From Bacteroidaceae bacterium (lineage in GTDB: Bacteria > Bacteroidota > Bacteroidia > Bacteroidales > Bacteroidaceae): a stretch of 45,619 bases of DNA. The stretch spans positions 1-45,619 of the forward strand of contig JAFZFZ010000047.1 of NCBI GenBank assembly GCA_017557005.1. The letters are read 5' to 3'. The position numbers and the translations under genes are program-made. The stretch's first letter is position 1, and each line of letters opens with the position of its first letter. This document shows, piece by piece, positions 6,560 to 14,986 of the stretch. Under the pieces are notes generated by a model. The model saw only the letters and a list, made by a program, of their open reading frames with translations, did no database searches and was not told the origin of the DNA.

Positions 6560-7849
6560 ATGCAAAAGACACTAAAATTCGCTAAAAGGTTGGTGGCCGA
6601 CATCACACCCCCGACATCGAAAAGCATCAGCAATCGTGCATTGATGTTGCAAGCATTGTGTCGTGAACGCCGCTACACCATAGAGCGGCTGGCCGCATGC
6701 GACGATACCGAACACATGCAAGAGGGTATCGAGGCAAAGAAAGCCGGTGCTGCACTCGTCGACATCGGTGCTACGGGTACGGCCATGCGTTTCCTTACCG
6801 CATACCTGGCCATCACACCGGGCGAAACAACAATCACTGGCAGCGAACGCATGCAGCAACGCCCCATCGGAACATTGGTAGAGGCTTTGCGTACATTGGG
6901 AGCCGACATCACCTATATAAATAAGGAGGGATACCCCCCACTACGTATTCAAGGGAAGCCTTTGCAAGGTGGTACGTTGGAGATAGAGGCTGGCATCAGT
7001 TCGCAATACATATCGGCTCTACTGATGATAGGTCCCTGCATGAGCGAGGGACTGACCTTGAAGTTGAAAGGCAACATCGCTTCGCGCACTTATATAGAGT
7101 TGACATTGGATCTGATGCGACATTATGGAGCTACGGCCGAGTGGACTGACGAGCGCACCATACGCATAGAACCCGGACACTATGAGGACAAACCGCTTAC
7201 CGTTGAGGGCGACTGGAGTGGGGCCTCCTATTGGTATGAACTAGCAGCCGTGGCAGCCCACTACGGATATGAGGTGGACATCCGCCTGCATGGCATGCGT
7301 GAAGACAGTCGACAGGGCGACCGAGTGGTGGCTGATTGGTTGAGGGTAGGGAAAGCCCCCCTCCTATCCCCCCAAGGGGGGAAGAGTATGCCCCATACCA
7401 ACAGCACTATAAATCTCACTAATCATCATGTTTACATTGATTCTTTCCCCCAATGGGGGAATAAGAGGGAGGTCGAGCTCGACTTCACCCATTGCCCCGA
7501 CATTGCACAAACCATGGCGGTGACCTATTGCTTGCTTGGCATACCCTTTACGTTCACAGGCATACAGAGCTTGCGCATCAAGGAGACCGACCGCGTGGCG
7601 GCGCTCATCAACGAGCTACGCAAACTCGGTTTTATACTACGCGCCGAAGGCGACGAACGCCTGGTATGGGACGGAACACGCTGCACTCCCGACGAGCATC
7701 CCGTGATAGCGACTTACGATGACCATCGGATGGCAATGGCATTCGCTCCGGCAGCCCTCTGCTTCGATGGACTGACAATAGAGAACCCCGAGGTGGTGAC
7801 AAAATCTTATCCGGGATTTTGGGAAGACATGAGTCAATTTACAATTTAA
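6560..7849 (+). CDS. aroA: 3-phosphoshikimate 1-carboxyvinyltransferase (EPSP synthase)
   Basis: 429 residues. It joins shikimate-3-phosphate and phosphoenolpyruvate in the chorismate pathway (cytoplasm). Family motifs in order: PPTSKSISNRALML (K21, S22, R26), GTAMRFLTAYLA, SERMQQRPIGTLVEAL, SSQYISALLM, ELDFTHCPDIAQTMAV, IKETDRVAALINELRKLG, YDDHRMAMAFA and VVTKSYPGFWEDM. The ATG at 6560 is used because homology begins there and the promoter lies just upstream. Residues about 266-304 (APLLSPQGG...FPQWGNKREV) are not family sequence: they are encoded by a MITE-like repeat inserted in frame just before the ELDF segment. The last residues (QFTI) and the stop come from a heptamer repeat. With every catalytic motif intact it is probably functional. 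Confidence 0.93.
   Translation: MQKTLKFAKRLVADITPPTSKSISNRALMLQALCRERRYTIERLAACDDTEHMQEGIEAKKAGAALVDIGATGTAMRFLTAYLAITPGETTITGSERMQQRPIGTLVEALRTLGADITYINKEGYPPLRIQGKPLQGGTLEIEAGISSQYISALLMIGPCMSEGLTLKLKGNIASRTYIELTLDLMRHYGATAEWTDERTIRIEPGHYEDKPLTVEGDWSGASYWYELAAVAAHYGYEVDIRLHGMREDSRQGDRVVADWLRVGKAPLLSPQGGKSMPHTNSTINLTNHHVYIDSFPQWGNKREVELDFTHCPDIAQTMAVTYCLLGIPFTFTGIQSLRIKETDRVAALINELRKLGFILRAEGDERLVWDGTRCTPDEHPVIATYDDHRMAMAFAPAALCFDGLTIENPEVVTKSYPGFWEDMSQFTI
7356..7472. mobile_element. MITE-like element inserted in frame inside aroA
   Basis: The left end has CCCCCCTCCTA, then CCCCCCAAGGGGGG, then AAGAG. The right end has TTCTTT, then CCCCCAATGGGGG, then AATAAGAGGGAGG. The ends are imperfect inverted copies of about 30 bp. 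The segment is 117 bp, or 39 codons, so the reading frame is kept. A second element with the same ends is at 19117-19265. No target-site duplication is obvious and no transposase is encoded. Confidence 0.7.
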
Positions 7850-8020
7850 CAATTTACAATTTACTATTTATTTACGATTTGAATATTTAACAATTTGCCT
7901 CCGCAATGAGAGCAGAGGGATCACAATTCTGAATCCTATTTGATTTACTATTTAACAATTTACTATTTACAATTTATTTACAATTTGATTATTTAACAAT
8001 TTGCCTCCGCAATGAGAGCA
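7835..8020. repeat. Heptamer tandem repeat plus a 106-bp direct duplication
   Basis: Four CAATTTA heptamers (7835-7863, with one extra A) and then CTATTTA span the aroA stop codon. An exact 31-bp block (beginning TATTTAACAATTTG, then CCTCCGCAATGAGAGCA) occurs at 7884-7914 and again at 7990-8020, so about 106 bp is duplicated. The order heptamers then TTGCCTCCG recurs inside ispD. The rest of 7850-8062 is AT-rich and has no gene. Confidence 0.75.
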
Positions 8021-8062
8021 AAGAAATCATAAATCATAATTCATAAATCATAATTCAAAAAC

Positions 8063-8500
8063 ATGAACATAGCAGTATATAGCGCCATATTCTTGGTAGC
8101 ACTCGTGATATTATCATTGGTAGGACGACTCATCAGAAAGAAAAATGGGGATGACGCCGTACCATCAACAACTGAGACACCAACAACCACACCTGCAGCA
8201 CCCGAAGCTGAGAGCCCCATAGAGGAGGAAGAGGAATGCTGCGGCGAGCATGAAGTATGCGAGAAGGGTAAGATCAAACGTGCTCTGCGCACCGATATTG
8301 AATACTTTGACGACGAGGAGTTGGACCGCTTCCGCGGAACGGCTGCCGATGAGTATGACGACGATGCCGTAGAGGAGTTTCGCGAGGTACTCTACACCAT
8401 GGACCCACGCGAAGTGGATGACTGGCTCAAAAGCCTCGAGTTGCGCGAGGTGGCATTGCCCGACGCTCTGAAGGACGAGGTGTTTATGTTGCTTCGTTGA
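8063..8500 (+). CDS. Small membrane-anchored protein of unknown function with a CCGxHxxCE motif
   Basis: 145 residues, not recognised as a characterised family. It has an N-terminal membrane helix (about 4-21), a basic stop-transfer (RLIRKK), a Thr/Pro/Ala-rich linker (about 34-52), an acidic run, then ECCGEHEVCEK, whose Cys/His spacing could hold a metal. The C-terminal half (about 75-145) is acidic and predicted helical (YFDDEELDRF, EEFREVLYTMDPREVDDWLKSLELREVALPD). The N-out or N-in orientation cannot be decided from sequence. It sits between aroA and the SprE/PorW-type gene on the same strand; my impression is that this neighbourhood recurs in Bacteroidales, which would suggest an envelope role. 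No SD sequence is visible. Confidence 0.75.
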   Translation: MNIAVYSAIFLVALVILSLVGRLIRKKNGDDAVPSTTETPTTTPAAPEAESPIEEEEECCGEHEVCEKGKIKRALRTDIEYFDDEELDRFRGTAADEYDDDAVEEFREVLYTMDPREVDDWLKSLELREVALPDALKDEVFMLLR

Positions 8501-8501
8501 T

Positions 8502-8669
8502 TGGTTAAAGGTTAAAGCACCTTTGGTGCGGTGAAAGTTGCTGCGCAACGGTGAAAGCGCTAAAGCGCGGTGAAGGGTTAATGTTGAATGGTGAACGGTG
8601 AACGATTAATGATGAATGTTGAAGGGTGAAAGCCCTGCGGAAGGGTGAAAGTCGCGATGCGACGGTTAA
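8502..8669 (+). repeat. Array of mini-hairpins separated by GGTGAAA (copy 2)
   Basis: Palindromes at 8517-8529 (GCACC TTT GGTGC), 8537-8549 (GTTGC TGC GCAAC), 8557-8568 (GCGC TAAA GCGC), 8633-8645 (CCCT...AGGG) and 8651-8663 (GTCGC GAT GCGAC). The linkers after the first and second are both exactly GGTGAAA; the array opens with GGTTAAA and closes with GGTTAAT. Between 8569 and 8632 the linker words repeat without hairpins (GGTGAACGGTGAACGATTAATG). Each stem is different but self-complementary. Confidence 0.8.
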
Positions 8670-8796
8670 TTCCTTCAGACTCATTCAACACTCAACACGA
8701 AGCATTCAACAACTTAAATAAGTGGTAACTGACAAGCCAGGGCAATAAAACGAGGGAATCGGAGTTTTATATATAATAATATATAGAATATAATCA
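8670..8796. other. AT-rich leader of the SprE/PorW-type gene
   Basis: It contains TTCAACACTCAACACGAAGCATTCAACAAC-type words and a TATATAATAATATATAG stretch close to the TTG start at 8797. I found no TAnnTTTG promoter and no hairpin of note. Confidence 0.4.
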
Positions 8797-11607
8797 TTGA
8801 AGAGAAAGTACGCACATATTTCAGCCCTTTTACTGGTGCTACTGCTTACTGCATGTGGCTCCACGAAGGTGAACACGGCACAGTCGCGATTCTACCAGGC
8901 ATTTGTGACACGATTCAACGTGTATCACAACGGTCATGAGGCGTACAAGGAGGGACTTGATGCGCAAGAAAAGGCGCACAAGGACAACTACATGGAGATC
9001 ATTCCACTCTTCAATATCAGTAAGGAAAGCACGCGCAAAGCTGGTAGCGGAAACTTTGATAAGGCAATAGAGAAATCGCAGAAGGCTATCAAGCTACACT
9101 CCATCAAGCAGAAACCAAAGAAAAAGGCAGGTCGCACACTCACCGAGGCCGACAAGCAGTGGTATGCCAAGAAGGAGTATAACCCCTACCTGCACCATGC
9201 ATGGATGCTGATGGGAAAGGCGCAGTTCCAGAAAGGTGAATTTCTGGAAGCTGCCAGCACCTTCTCATACATCACCCGACTCTATAGCGAGGAGCCGGAG
9301 ATTGTAGCTGAAGCACGCATGCGCATGGCGCAATGCTACGCCGAACTGGAGTGGAACTACGAGGCGGAGAACCTGCTCGGACAGATGAAACGCGACAGCA
9401 TCCCCTATCAGCTGGCCGAGGAGTACAATGCCATCATGGCCTCGCACCTCTTAATACAAGAGCGCTTTGAAGAGGCACTACCCTATCTGGAGAAGGCAGT
9501 AAAGCGTTCGGGACGCACAAAGAAGCAGAAGACACGCGAATACTATCTCTTAGGACAGATACACAAGCACTTGGGCAACAAGCAACAAGCCTACGAAGCC
9601 TTCAGCAAGGTCATCAAGCAGAATCCACCCTACGAGATGGAGTTCAATGCTCGCATACAGCAAACAGAAACCGTGAGCGGTTCCACTGCACCCAAGATGC
9701 TGAAGACATTGCGCCGCATGGGCAAGGATCCGAACAACAAGGATTACTTGGACCAGGTGCACTATGCCATGGGCAACATACATCTGGCACAACGCGACAC
9801 CGTAAATGCAGTAAAGGAATATGAGAAGGGTGCCGAGCTGAGCACGCGCAACGGCGTGGAGAAGGGAATCCTGCTATTGCAATTGGGAGAGATCTATTGG
9901 GAACAAGCCAAGTATGTAGACGCTCAGCGCTGCTATGGTGAGGCTATAGGACTTATCGACAAGGAGCACAAACAGTACGACATGGTAAACCTCCGCTCAA
10001 CCATCCTCGACGAACTGGTGGAGCATACGGTGGCCATCGAACTGCAAGATAGTCTGCAACATCTCGCCACATTACCCGAAGAGGAGCTCTACAAGGTCAT
10101 CGACAACCTCATAGCCGAGGTAATACGCCAAGAAGAAGAGGCCAAAAAGGCCGAAGAGGAGGCAGCCTTGATGGCTCGACGCGAAGAGGCGTTAGGCGCA
10201 GCCCAAGCCAGAGGGCCACAGATGAATACGCCTCAGATAAGCACGGGCGACAAGTCGTGGTACTTCTACAACGAACAACTGGTAGCGCAGGGAAAGAAGG
10301 ATTTCCAGCAGAAATGGGGACGGCGCAAACTGGAGGACAACTGGCGCCGTTCAAACAAATCGGTACTGACGGATGACTCCTTCGAGGCTACAGACTACTC
10401 GGATGACGCAGAAAACACAGAACTATCGGACTCTACCATGACCGATTCATTGGCCATAACGACTCCCGATAGCTTCGTAACGGATCCACACGACCGAAAG
10501 TATTACCTGCAGCAGATACCCTTCACCGAGGAGCAGTTGGCCGAGTCGAACGATCTGTTACAAGAGGCCCTATTCCATGCGGGCATCATCTACAAGGATA
10601 GACTCGAGGATTTCGGACTGGCAGAGAAGACAATGCGAAGACTCAACACACAGTTCCCAGACTTTGAGCGTACCGACGAGGTGTACTACAACTTCTATCT
10701 CATGTATTCGCGATGGAAGCGATGGGATGATGCCGAGCGATACCGCCAGCTATTGCTTACCGAATACCCCTATAGCGACTATACGCTCACCATCAACGAC
10801 CCCGAATATGCAGAGAATGCCATCCACGGCAAGCACATCGAGGACTCGCTGTATGCGACCACCTATGTTGCCTATCTTGATGGCATGCTAAGCGAAGTAC
10901 AGAACAACGCGGTCCTTTCGGGCGAGAAATATCCGTTGGGGGTACATCGCCCTAAATTCATGTTCCTCAATGCTATGAGCAGCCTGCAACAGGGCGACCA
11001 ATCGGGATTCCTCGTGCAACTCAAAGAGGTCGTGAGCAAGTATCCTGAGAATGAGATTAGCGCACTGGCAGGACTCATCGCCAAGGGCATGCAGGAGGGT
11101 CGCTTACTGACCTCAAACACATTGGGTAGCATCTGGAGCCGTCGCTTGGCTGCAGTGGGAGAGAAAGAGGCTGTAGCCGACAGCCTACGACCGGCGTTCA
11201 GCGCAGAACGTATCGCTCCCTTCACTTTCGTTTTGGCATACGAAGAGGGTACCGTAAACGAGAATCAGCTTCTGTATGAGGTGGCTCGCTACAACTTCAC
11301 TAAATTCATGGTGAGAAACTTCGAGATGTCGACCTCAAAGCATGGGAACATCATCATGCTCCACGTGAAAGGCCTGCATAGCTATACGGAAGCATACCAA
11401 TATATGCACCGCCTGTATGCTGACCCTGAAATGGCCACCAAGCTGAGCGGTATACGCGCATTGCTTATATCAGAAGAGAATATGGCATTGATGCTGAAGC
11501 ATTATAGCATAGAGGAATATGCTGCATTCTATGATGCCAACTTTGCTACCCTACCCCGCATAGAAGAGAGTGTAGATGCACTCGATGAAGTCCGATTCGA
11601 AGATTAA
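8797..11607 (+). CDS. porW: TPR lipoprotein related to SprE/PorW of type IX secretion
   Basis: 936 residues starting with TTG; no ATG is better placed because the lipoprotein signal [20 protein letters not shown] begins exactly here (Cys20 lipidated). After the Cys, the segment [32 protein letters not shown] matches the conserved start of the SprE/PorW family. Tandem TPR-like helices follow (for example [24 protein letters not shown] and [22 protein letters not shown]), then a Lys/Glu/Ala coiled segment (about 445-470), an acidic Ser/Thr/Asp linker (about 525-560) and a further helical C-terminal half. SprE/PorW is a periplasmic-face lipoprotein needed for type IX secretion and gliding in Flavobacterium and Porphyromonas; function here is inferred. 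Its stop overlaps the stop of convergent ispD by a few bases. Confidence 0.85.
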   Translation: MKRKYAHISALLLVLLLTACGSTKVNTAQSRFYQAFVTRFNVYHNGHEAYKEGLDAQEKAHKDNYMEIIPLFNISKESTRKAGSGNFDKAIEKSQKAIKLHSIKQKPKKKAGRTLTEADKQWYAKKEYNPYLHHAWMLMGKAQFQKGEFLEAASTFSYITRLYSEEPEIVAEARMRMAQCYAELEWNYEAENLLGQMKRDSIPYQLAEEYNAIMASHLLIQERFEEALPYLEKAVKRSGRTKKQKTREYYLLGQIHKHLGNKQQAYEAFSKVIKQNPPYEMEFNARIQQTETVSGSTAPKMLKTLRRMGKDPNNKDYLDQVHYAMGNIHLAQRDTVNAVKEYEKGAELSTRNGVEKGILLLQLGEIYWEQAKYVDAQRCYGEAIGLIDKEHKQYDMVNLRSTILDELVEHTVAIELQDSLQHLATLPEEELYKVIDNLIAEVIRQEEEAKKAEEEAALMARREEALGAAQARGPQMNTPQISTGDKSWYFYNEQLVAQGKKDFQQKWGRRKLEDNWRRSNKSVLTDDSFEATDYSDDAENTELSDSTMTDSLAITTPDSFVTDPHDRKYYLQQIPFTEEQLAESNDLLQEALFHAGIIYKDRLEDFGLAEKTMRRLNTQFPDFERTDEVYYNFYLMYSRWKRWDDAERYRQLLLTEYPYSDYTLTINDPEYAENAIHGKHIEDSLYATTYVAYLDGMLSEVQNNAVLSGEKYPLGVHRPKFMFLNAMSSLQQGDQSGFLVQLKEVVSKYPENEISALAGLIAKGMQEGRLLTSNTLGSIWSRRLAAVGEKEAVADSLRPAFSAERIAPFTFVLAYEEGTVNENQLLYEVARYNFTKFMVRNFEMSTSKHGNIIMLHVKGLHSYTEAYQYMHRLYADPEMATKLSGIRALLISEENMALMLKHYSIEEYAAFYDANFATLPRIEESVDALDEVRFED

Positions 11608-12350
11608 AATCCTCCCTGCTCCACCAATGCTCGCGCCACAGTGAGATCAAAAGGAGTCGTCAACTTGATATTTTCACGATTACCTTCAACGAGGTGTACG
11701 GTTTCTCCTAAAGCTTCCACTACCGAGGCATCATCGGTGAATGCATCACAATAGGGCTGCTGATAGGCTCGACGCAACAAGGAAGCTCGGAAGGTCTGAG
11801 GAGTCTGCACCAAACGATAAGCATTGCGGTCAACCGTAACACTCTGTGAATGGACAATGGACAATGGACAATGGACAATTGCCTCCGGGTGGCTGGCATC
11901 ACTATCTGCCCCATCCCCCCTCACTAACTGTCTTACCGTCTCCACAACAGGAATCACGGGCACAACAGCGCCCAACGATGCGGCATCCTGATAGCAACGT
12001 GACATCACTGCATGCGACACAAAGGGACGCACACCATCGTGCACTGCGACCAATGCTTCAGGAGCATCCACCAAGGACAGTCCGTTCTGCACGGAATGGA
12101 AACGGGTAGCACCGCCATTGGCTATCAGATGCGGCACAGCGAACTGATAATCGTGACACAATTGCTTCCAATAAGTTTGATGATCGGTAGGAAGCACAAG
12201 GATAATCTTTATGGAGTTGTCGTAGGCGTAGAAGGCATCGAGCGTACGCATAAGCACAGGACGCCCCTCAATGGGGATAAACTGCTTGGGCAACTCACCG
12301 CCCATACGCAGTCCTTTACCCCCTGCTACGATAATGGCATATTTCTGCAT
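11604..12350 (-). CDS. ispD: 2-C-methyl-D-erythritol 4-phosphate cytidylyltransferase
   Basis: 248 residues. It transfers CMP to MEP in non-mevalonate isoprenoid synthesis (cytoplasm). The family features are [19 protein letters not shown] (nucleotide-binding loop), [34 protein letters not shown], and [11 protein letters not shown] with [16 protein letters not shown] near the end. Between VETVRQL and TVDRN are about 20-25 residues the family does not need ([18 protein letters not shown]), encoded by a heptamer tandem repeat. It is the last gene of the minus-strand run that starts with pdxJ, 20 bp after the DJ-1-type gene, and its 3' end overlaps the porW stop. Confidence 0.93.
   Translation of the reverse strand: MQKYAIIVAGGKGLRMGGELPKQFIPIEGRPVLMRTLDAFYAYDNSIKIILVLPTDHQTYWKQLCHDYQFAVPHLIANGGATRFHSVQNGLSLVDAPEALVAVHDGVRPFVSHAVMSRCYQDAASLGAVVPVIPVVETVRQLVRGDGADSDASHPEAIVHCPLSIVHSQSVTVDRNAYRLVQTPQTFRASLLRRAYQQPYCDAFTDDASVVEALGETVHLVEGNRENIKLTTPFDLTVARALVEQGGF
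11849..11891. repeat. Heptamer tandem repeat (AATGGAC x4) plus TTGCCTCCG inside ispD
   Basis: Four exact AATGGAC units (11849-11876) run into AATTGCCTCCG. On the coding strand they encode a seven-residue cycle (IVHCPLS, then IVHS). The heptamer-plus-TTGCCTCCG arrangement matches the intergenic repeat at 7835-8020, so a dispersed element has been captured in the gene. Seven is not a multiple of three, so gain or loss of one unit would frameshift ispD. Confidence 0.8.
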
Positions 12351-12370
12351 AGCGAATGAGAGAAGGTGCT

Positions 12371-12919
12371 TTAATTAAACTGCATTCCTTGTCTCAACTC
12401 ATCGGCCTTCTCCACACCGCAGAAATGTTCCACGAAAGTAAAGCCAAGTTCCCAAGCTGCGCCAGGACCGCAGGCAGTGAAGATATTACCATCGCAGGTG
12501 ACCTTAGCCGCCGTATACTCAGCACCTGTCATCGTATCCTCAAAACCGGGATAGCAAGTTGCTTTCTTTCCCTCAAGCAATCCCAAGCCGCCAAGCACGA
12601 GCGGAGCAGCACAGATGGCAGAAACAACAACCTCTTCAGAAGCCTTTTCTACGAGTAGTTTACCTAACGCCTTGTGAGCCTCAAGATTGGTAGCTCCTGG
12701 GAGTCCGCCAGGCAGGAAGAGCAACGCTGCATCGGCGTAGTCGAGTTCTGAGAACAATGCATCTGCTACGACAGGAATGCCATGAGCGCCCTGTACAACC
12801 AAGTTATCAGTAGTAGACACCATCACAACACGAAGTCCGGCACGGCGCATCACATCAACGGGAGCGAGGGCTTCTATCTCTTCGAAACCTTCTGCAAGAA
12901 ACAGATACATTGTCTTCAT
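12371..12919 (-). CDS. DJ-1/PfpI family protein (YajL-like)
   Basis: 182 residues, the usual length. The N-terminal stretch [20 protein letters not shown] is strikingly like human DJ-1 and E. coli YajL. The reactive cysteine is C103 in AICAAP (nucleophile elbow) with the partner E16, and GGLPGATNL forms the next loop. Members act as stress-response proteins with proposed deglycase, glyoxalase or chaperone activity; which applies here cannot be told. It is cytoplasmic, having no signal peptide. It lies 23 bp after tonB and 20 bp before ispD, in the same probable operon. Confidence 0.9.
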   Translation of the reverse strand: MKTMYLFLAEGFEEIEALAPVDVMRRAGLRVVMVSTTDNLVVQGAHGIPVVADALFSELDYADAALLFLPGGLPGATNLEAHKALGKLLVEKASEEVVVSAICAAPLVLGGLGLLEGKKATCYPGFEDTMTGAEYTAAKVTCDGNIFTACGPGAAWELGFTFVEHFCGVEKADELRQGMQFN

Positions 12920-12942
12920 ACTCGTATAGATTTTGGTTACAA

Positions 12943-13719
12943 CTATTTTAACTTAAAGTAGTAGGTAATGGTACCTGATTGGTTGTCGATACCATCAATC
13001 TGATTGAAACAAGCGCGCTTAGCAGCATCTTCTGCAGCCTTACGCAACTCGGGGTTCACCGTATTCGTACGACGGTTGATGCTTGTAGCGATCACCTTTC
13101 CTGCAGGATTTACCGTAATATTCACGACTACGCGGCCTTCGTCCTGCACCGTATTGATGGGCACGGGCAATCCTGAGCCCGAGATGCTACGACCATTCAA
13201 ATCAAACGTTCCCTGCACGCCGAATCCTGTGGCCTTCTCAGCCTCTTCGGCTCCCTCTTCAATGCCTTGAACTCCCTCGGCTACGGGTTCAGCAGCTTCG
13301 CCCTTACTACCCGACTCAAAACCTTTACCAAAGGCACTGGCCATCTGCTGCGCTACACGCTCAGCAGCCTGACGCTCGGCTTCGGCACGTCGCTGTGCCT
13401 CAATCTCTTCAGCCGTAGGCATATCTACGGTAGGCTCATCGGGCTGTGTTATGAGGGGTTCGTCGACCTTTGGCTGAGGTTGTGTGAGCGGGGCATTCTG
13501 GATATTGGGAATATCGCTCTTTACAGAAGAGACCTCAGTGAACTGGTACGATTCGGTATATCCCTGCGCCAACTCGGCATTACCCAACATCACGGGTATA
13601 CCGCTCTCCTCCTCCTGCATGGGAGTGCGCATAACCAGCAACACGAGCAGGAGTGCCAAAAGCACATGCACGACAAGTGTTGCCAAGATTCCGATTATTT
13701 GACTTCTCTCTAATTTCAA
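12943..13719 (-). CDS. tonB: TonB family energy transducer
   Basis: 258 residues with a TTG start inside TTGA, where exbD stops, a 4-nt overlap that suggests translational coupling. There is one N-terminal membrane helix (about 8-30, IIGILATLVVHVLLALLLVLLV), a Pro/Gln/Glu-rich periplasmic spanner (about 75-120, helical Arg/Ala/Glu section at about 105-130), and a TonB-type C-terminal domain (about 175-258: GRVVVNITVNPAGKVIATSI, ending YYFKLK). It carries proton-motive energy from ExbBD to outer-membrane TonB-dependent transporters. No transporter gene is in the window. Confidence 0.9.
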   Translation of the reverse strand: MKLERSQIIGILATLVVHVLLALLLVLLVMRTPMQEEESGIPVMLGNAELAQGYTESYQFTEVSSVKSDIPNIQNAPLTQPQPKVDEPLITQPDEPTVDMPTAEEIEAQRRAEAERQAAERVAQQMASAFGKGFESGSKGEAAEPVAEGVQGIEEGAEEAEKATGFGVQGTFDLNGRSISGSGLPVPINTVQDEGRVVVNITVNPAGKVIATSINRRTNTVNPELRKAAEDAAKRACFNQIDGIDNQSGTITYYFKLK

Positions 13720-14141
13720 CGTCTTTTCTTTTTATCCGGTTTGCGGGTAGCCAATACCATCTTGAACTGGTTCTCGTTGGCTATATTCAATACATTGACA
13801 ATCTCGCGATAAGGCACACGCTCGTCAGCATAGAGTGCCACATACATTTCGGGCTCCTTCTGGGCACAATCCTGAAGGAAGGCGGCCAGTTCCTCGATAT
13901 CGATAGGCATTTCATCCTCATTACCAAAAGCAGTGTAATAGTTCAACTCCTTATCGATGATTACGCGTGCGAGGGGTTTCGCCGAAGTCTGCTGCTTGCC
14001 TTGGGGAAGCAACACCTTGATAGCATTGGGGGTCACCATGGTAGAGGTGATCATGAAGAATATCAACAACAAGAAGATGATATCCGTCATTGAAGCCATG
14101 CTGAAGGAGGGCGATATTTTATTTCGTCTTTTTAAGCTCAC
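13716..14141 (-). CDS. exbD: ExbD/TolR family biopolymer transport protein
   Basis: 141 residues with a GTG start; starting at a later ATG would remove the cytoplasmic lead of the helix. A single transmembrane helix (about 20-38) begins with SMTDIIFLLLIFFMI, where the Asp of the SMTD motif is the conserved proton-carrying residue of ExbD. A periplasmic domain follows (YVALYADERVPYREIVNVLNIA). The C-terminus is very basic (KPDKKKRR). It works with ExbB and TonB in the inner membrane. The gap of 120 bp to exbB is AT-rich and holds no gene. Confidence 0.92.
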   Translation of the reverse strand: MSLKRRNKISPSFSMASMTDIIFLLLIFFMITSTMVTPNAIKVLLPQGKQQTSAKPLARVIIDKELNYYTAFGNEDEMPIDIEELAAFLQDCAQKEPEMYVALYADERVPYREIVNVLNIANENQFKMVLATRKPDKKKRR

Positions 14142-14261
14142 GATAAATAAATTAGAAGTTATAATTTATAAATTAAAACGATTCCAGTAGAAAACTAAAC
14201 GAACTCCTTGTCCAACAGGAAAGAGACTGATGGAGGATGTTTTAATTCTCATCCGCAATTT

Positions 14262-14957
14262 TTAATTTTTGAGGTCCATGAACGAAAGGGTCTGCGCCTC
14301 CAATGTATTGGTCACGTCGCCCACTCTGGATACGAGGTAGTTATAGGCAAACATCGCGATGATACCTACTACCAGACCACCGACAGTGGTAATCATAGCT
14401 TCGTAAATACCGCTTGAAAGTAGGGTGATATCAATATTGTTTCCAGCATTGGCCATCTCCCAGAAAGCCTTTACCATACCAAGAACGGTACCCAAGAAAC
14501 CGATCATAGGAGCACCGGATGAGATAGTAGCCATAATGGAAAGACCCTTCTCCAACTTGGCGACCTCGAGGTTACCGGCATTCTCCAAAGCAGCCTGCAC
14601 CTCAGCTGCAGGACGATCAAGACGCTCAAGGCCCTTCTCAATCATGTTTGAAGCGGGGGAATTGGTCACACGGCAATAGTTGATAGCCGACTTCAGTTCA
14701 TCGGTCTTCACATAATCACGGATGCGCTCCATGAATACGGGATCTACCTTGGAAGCCTTCTTGATGACCGCCAAACGCTCAACAAAAATATAGACACAGA
14801 TTACGGAAAGAAGTGCGAGGACAACCATTACCCAGCCGCCCTTTACAGCCATATCCCAAAGATTCATCTCATTTGCAGTCTCTACCATTTCGGTGAGTAC
14901 AGGGTTCTCGGCCATCTCGGTCACGGCCTGTTCCATTTGTGCTTGTAATAACAACAT
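14262..14957 (-). CDS. exbB: MotA/TolQ/ExbB proton channel family protein
   Basis: 231 residues. Three membrane helices: about 40-60 (GGWVMVVLALLSVICVYIFV), about 145-170 (ISSGAPMIGFLGTVLGMVKAF) and about 185-210 (MITTVGGLVVGIIAMFAYNYLV). The GAPMIGFLGTVLGM and TTVGGLVVGI segments are the family signatures. It forms the proton channel with ExbD that drives TonB. It lies 29 bp downstream of pdxJ and heads the exbB-exbD-tonB set. Confidence 0.92.
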   Translation of the reverse strand: MLLLQAQMEQAVTEMAENPVLTEMVETANEMNLWDMAVKGGWVMVVLALLSVICVYIFVERLAVIKKASKVDPVFMERIRDYVKTDELKSAINYCRVTNSPASNMIEKGLERLDRPAAEVQAALENAGNLEVAKLEKGLSIMATISSGAPMIGFLGTVLGMVKAFWEMANAGNNIDITLLSSGIYEAMITTVGGLVVGIIAMFAYNYLVSRVGDVTNTLEAQTLSFMDLKN

Positions 14958-14986
14958 TTCTAACTATTATTTAACTTTTTTACATT

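Noticed and set aside
14142..14261. Small gene between exbB and exbD
   Set aside because: Only short AT-rich frames; no start, motif or coding pattern.
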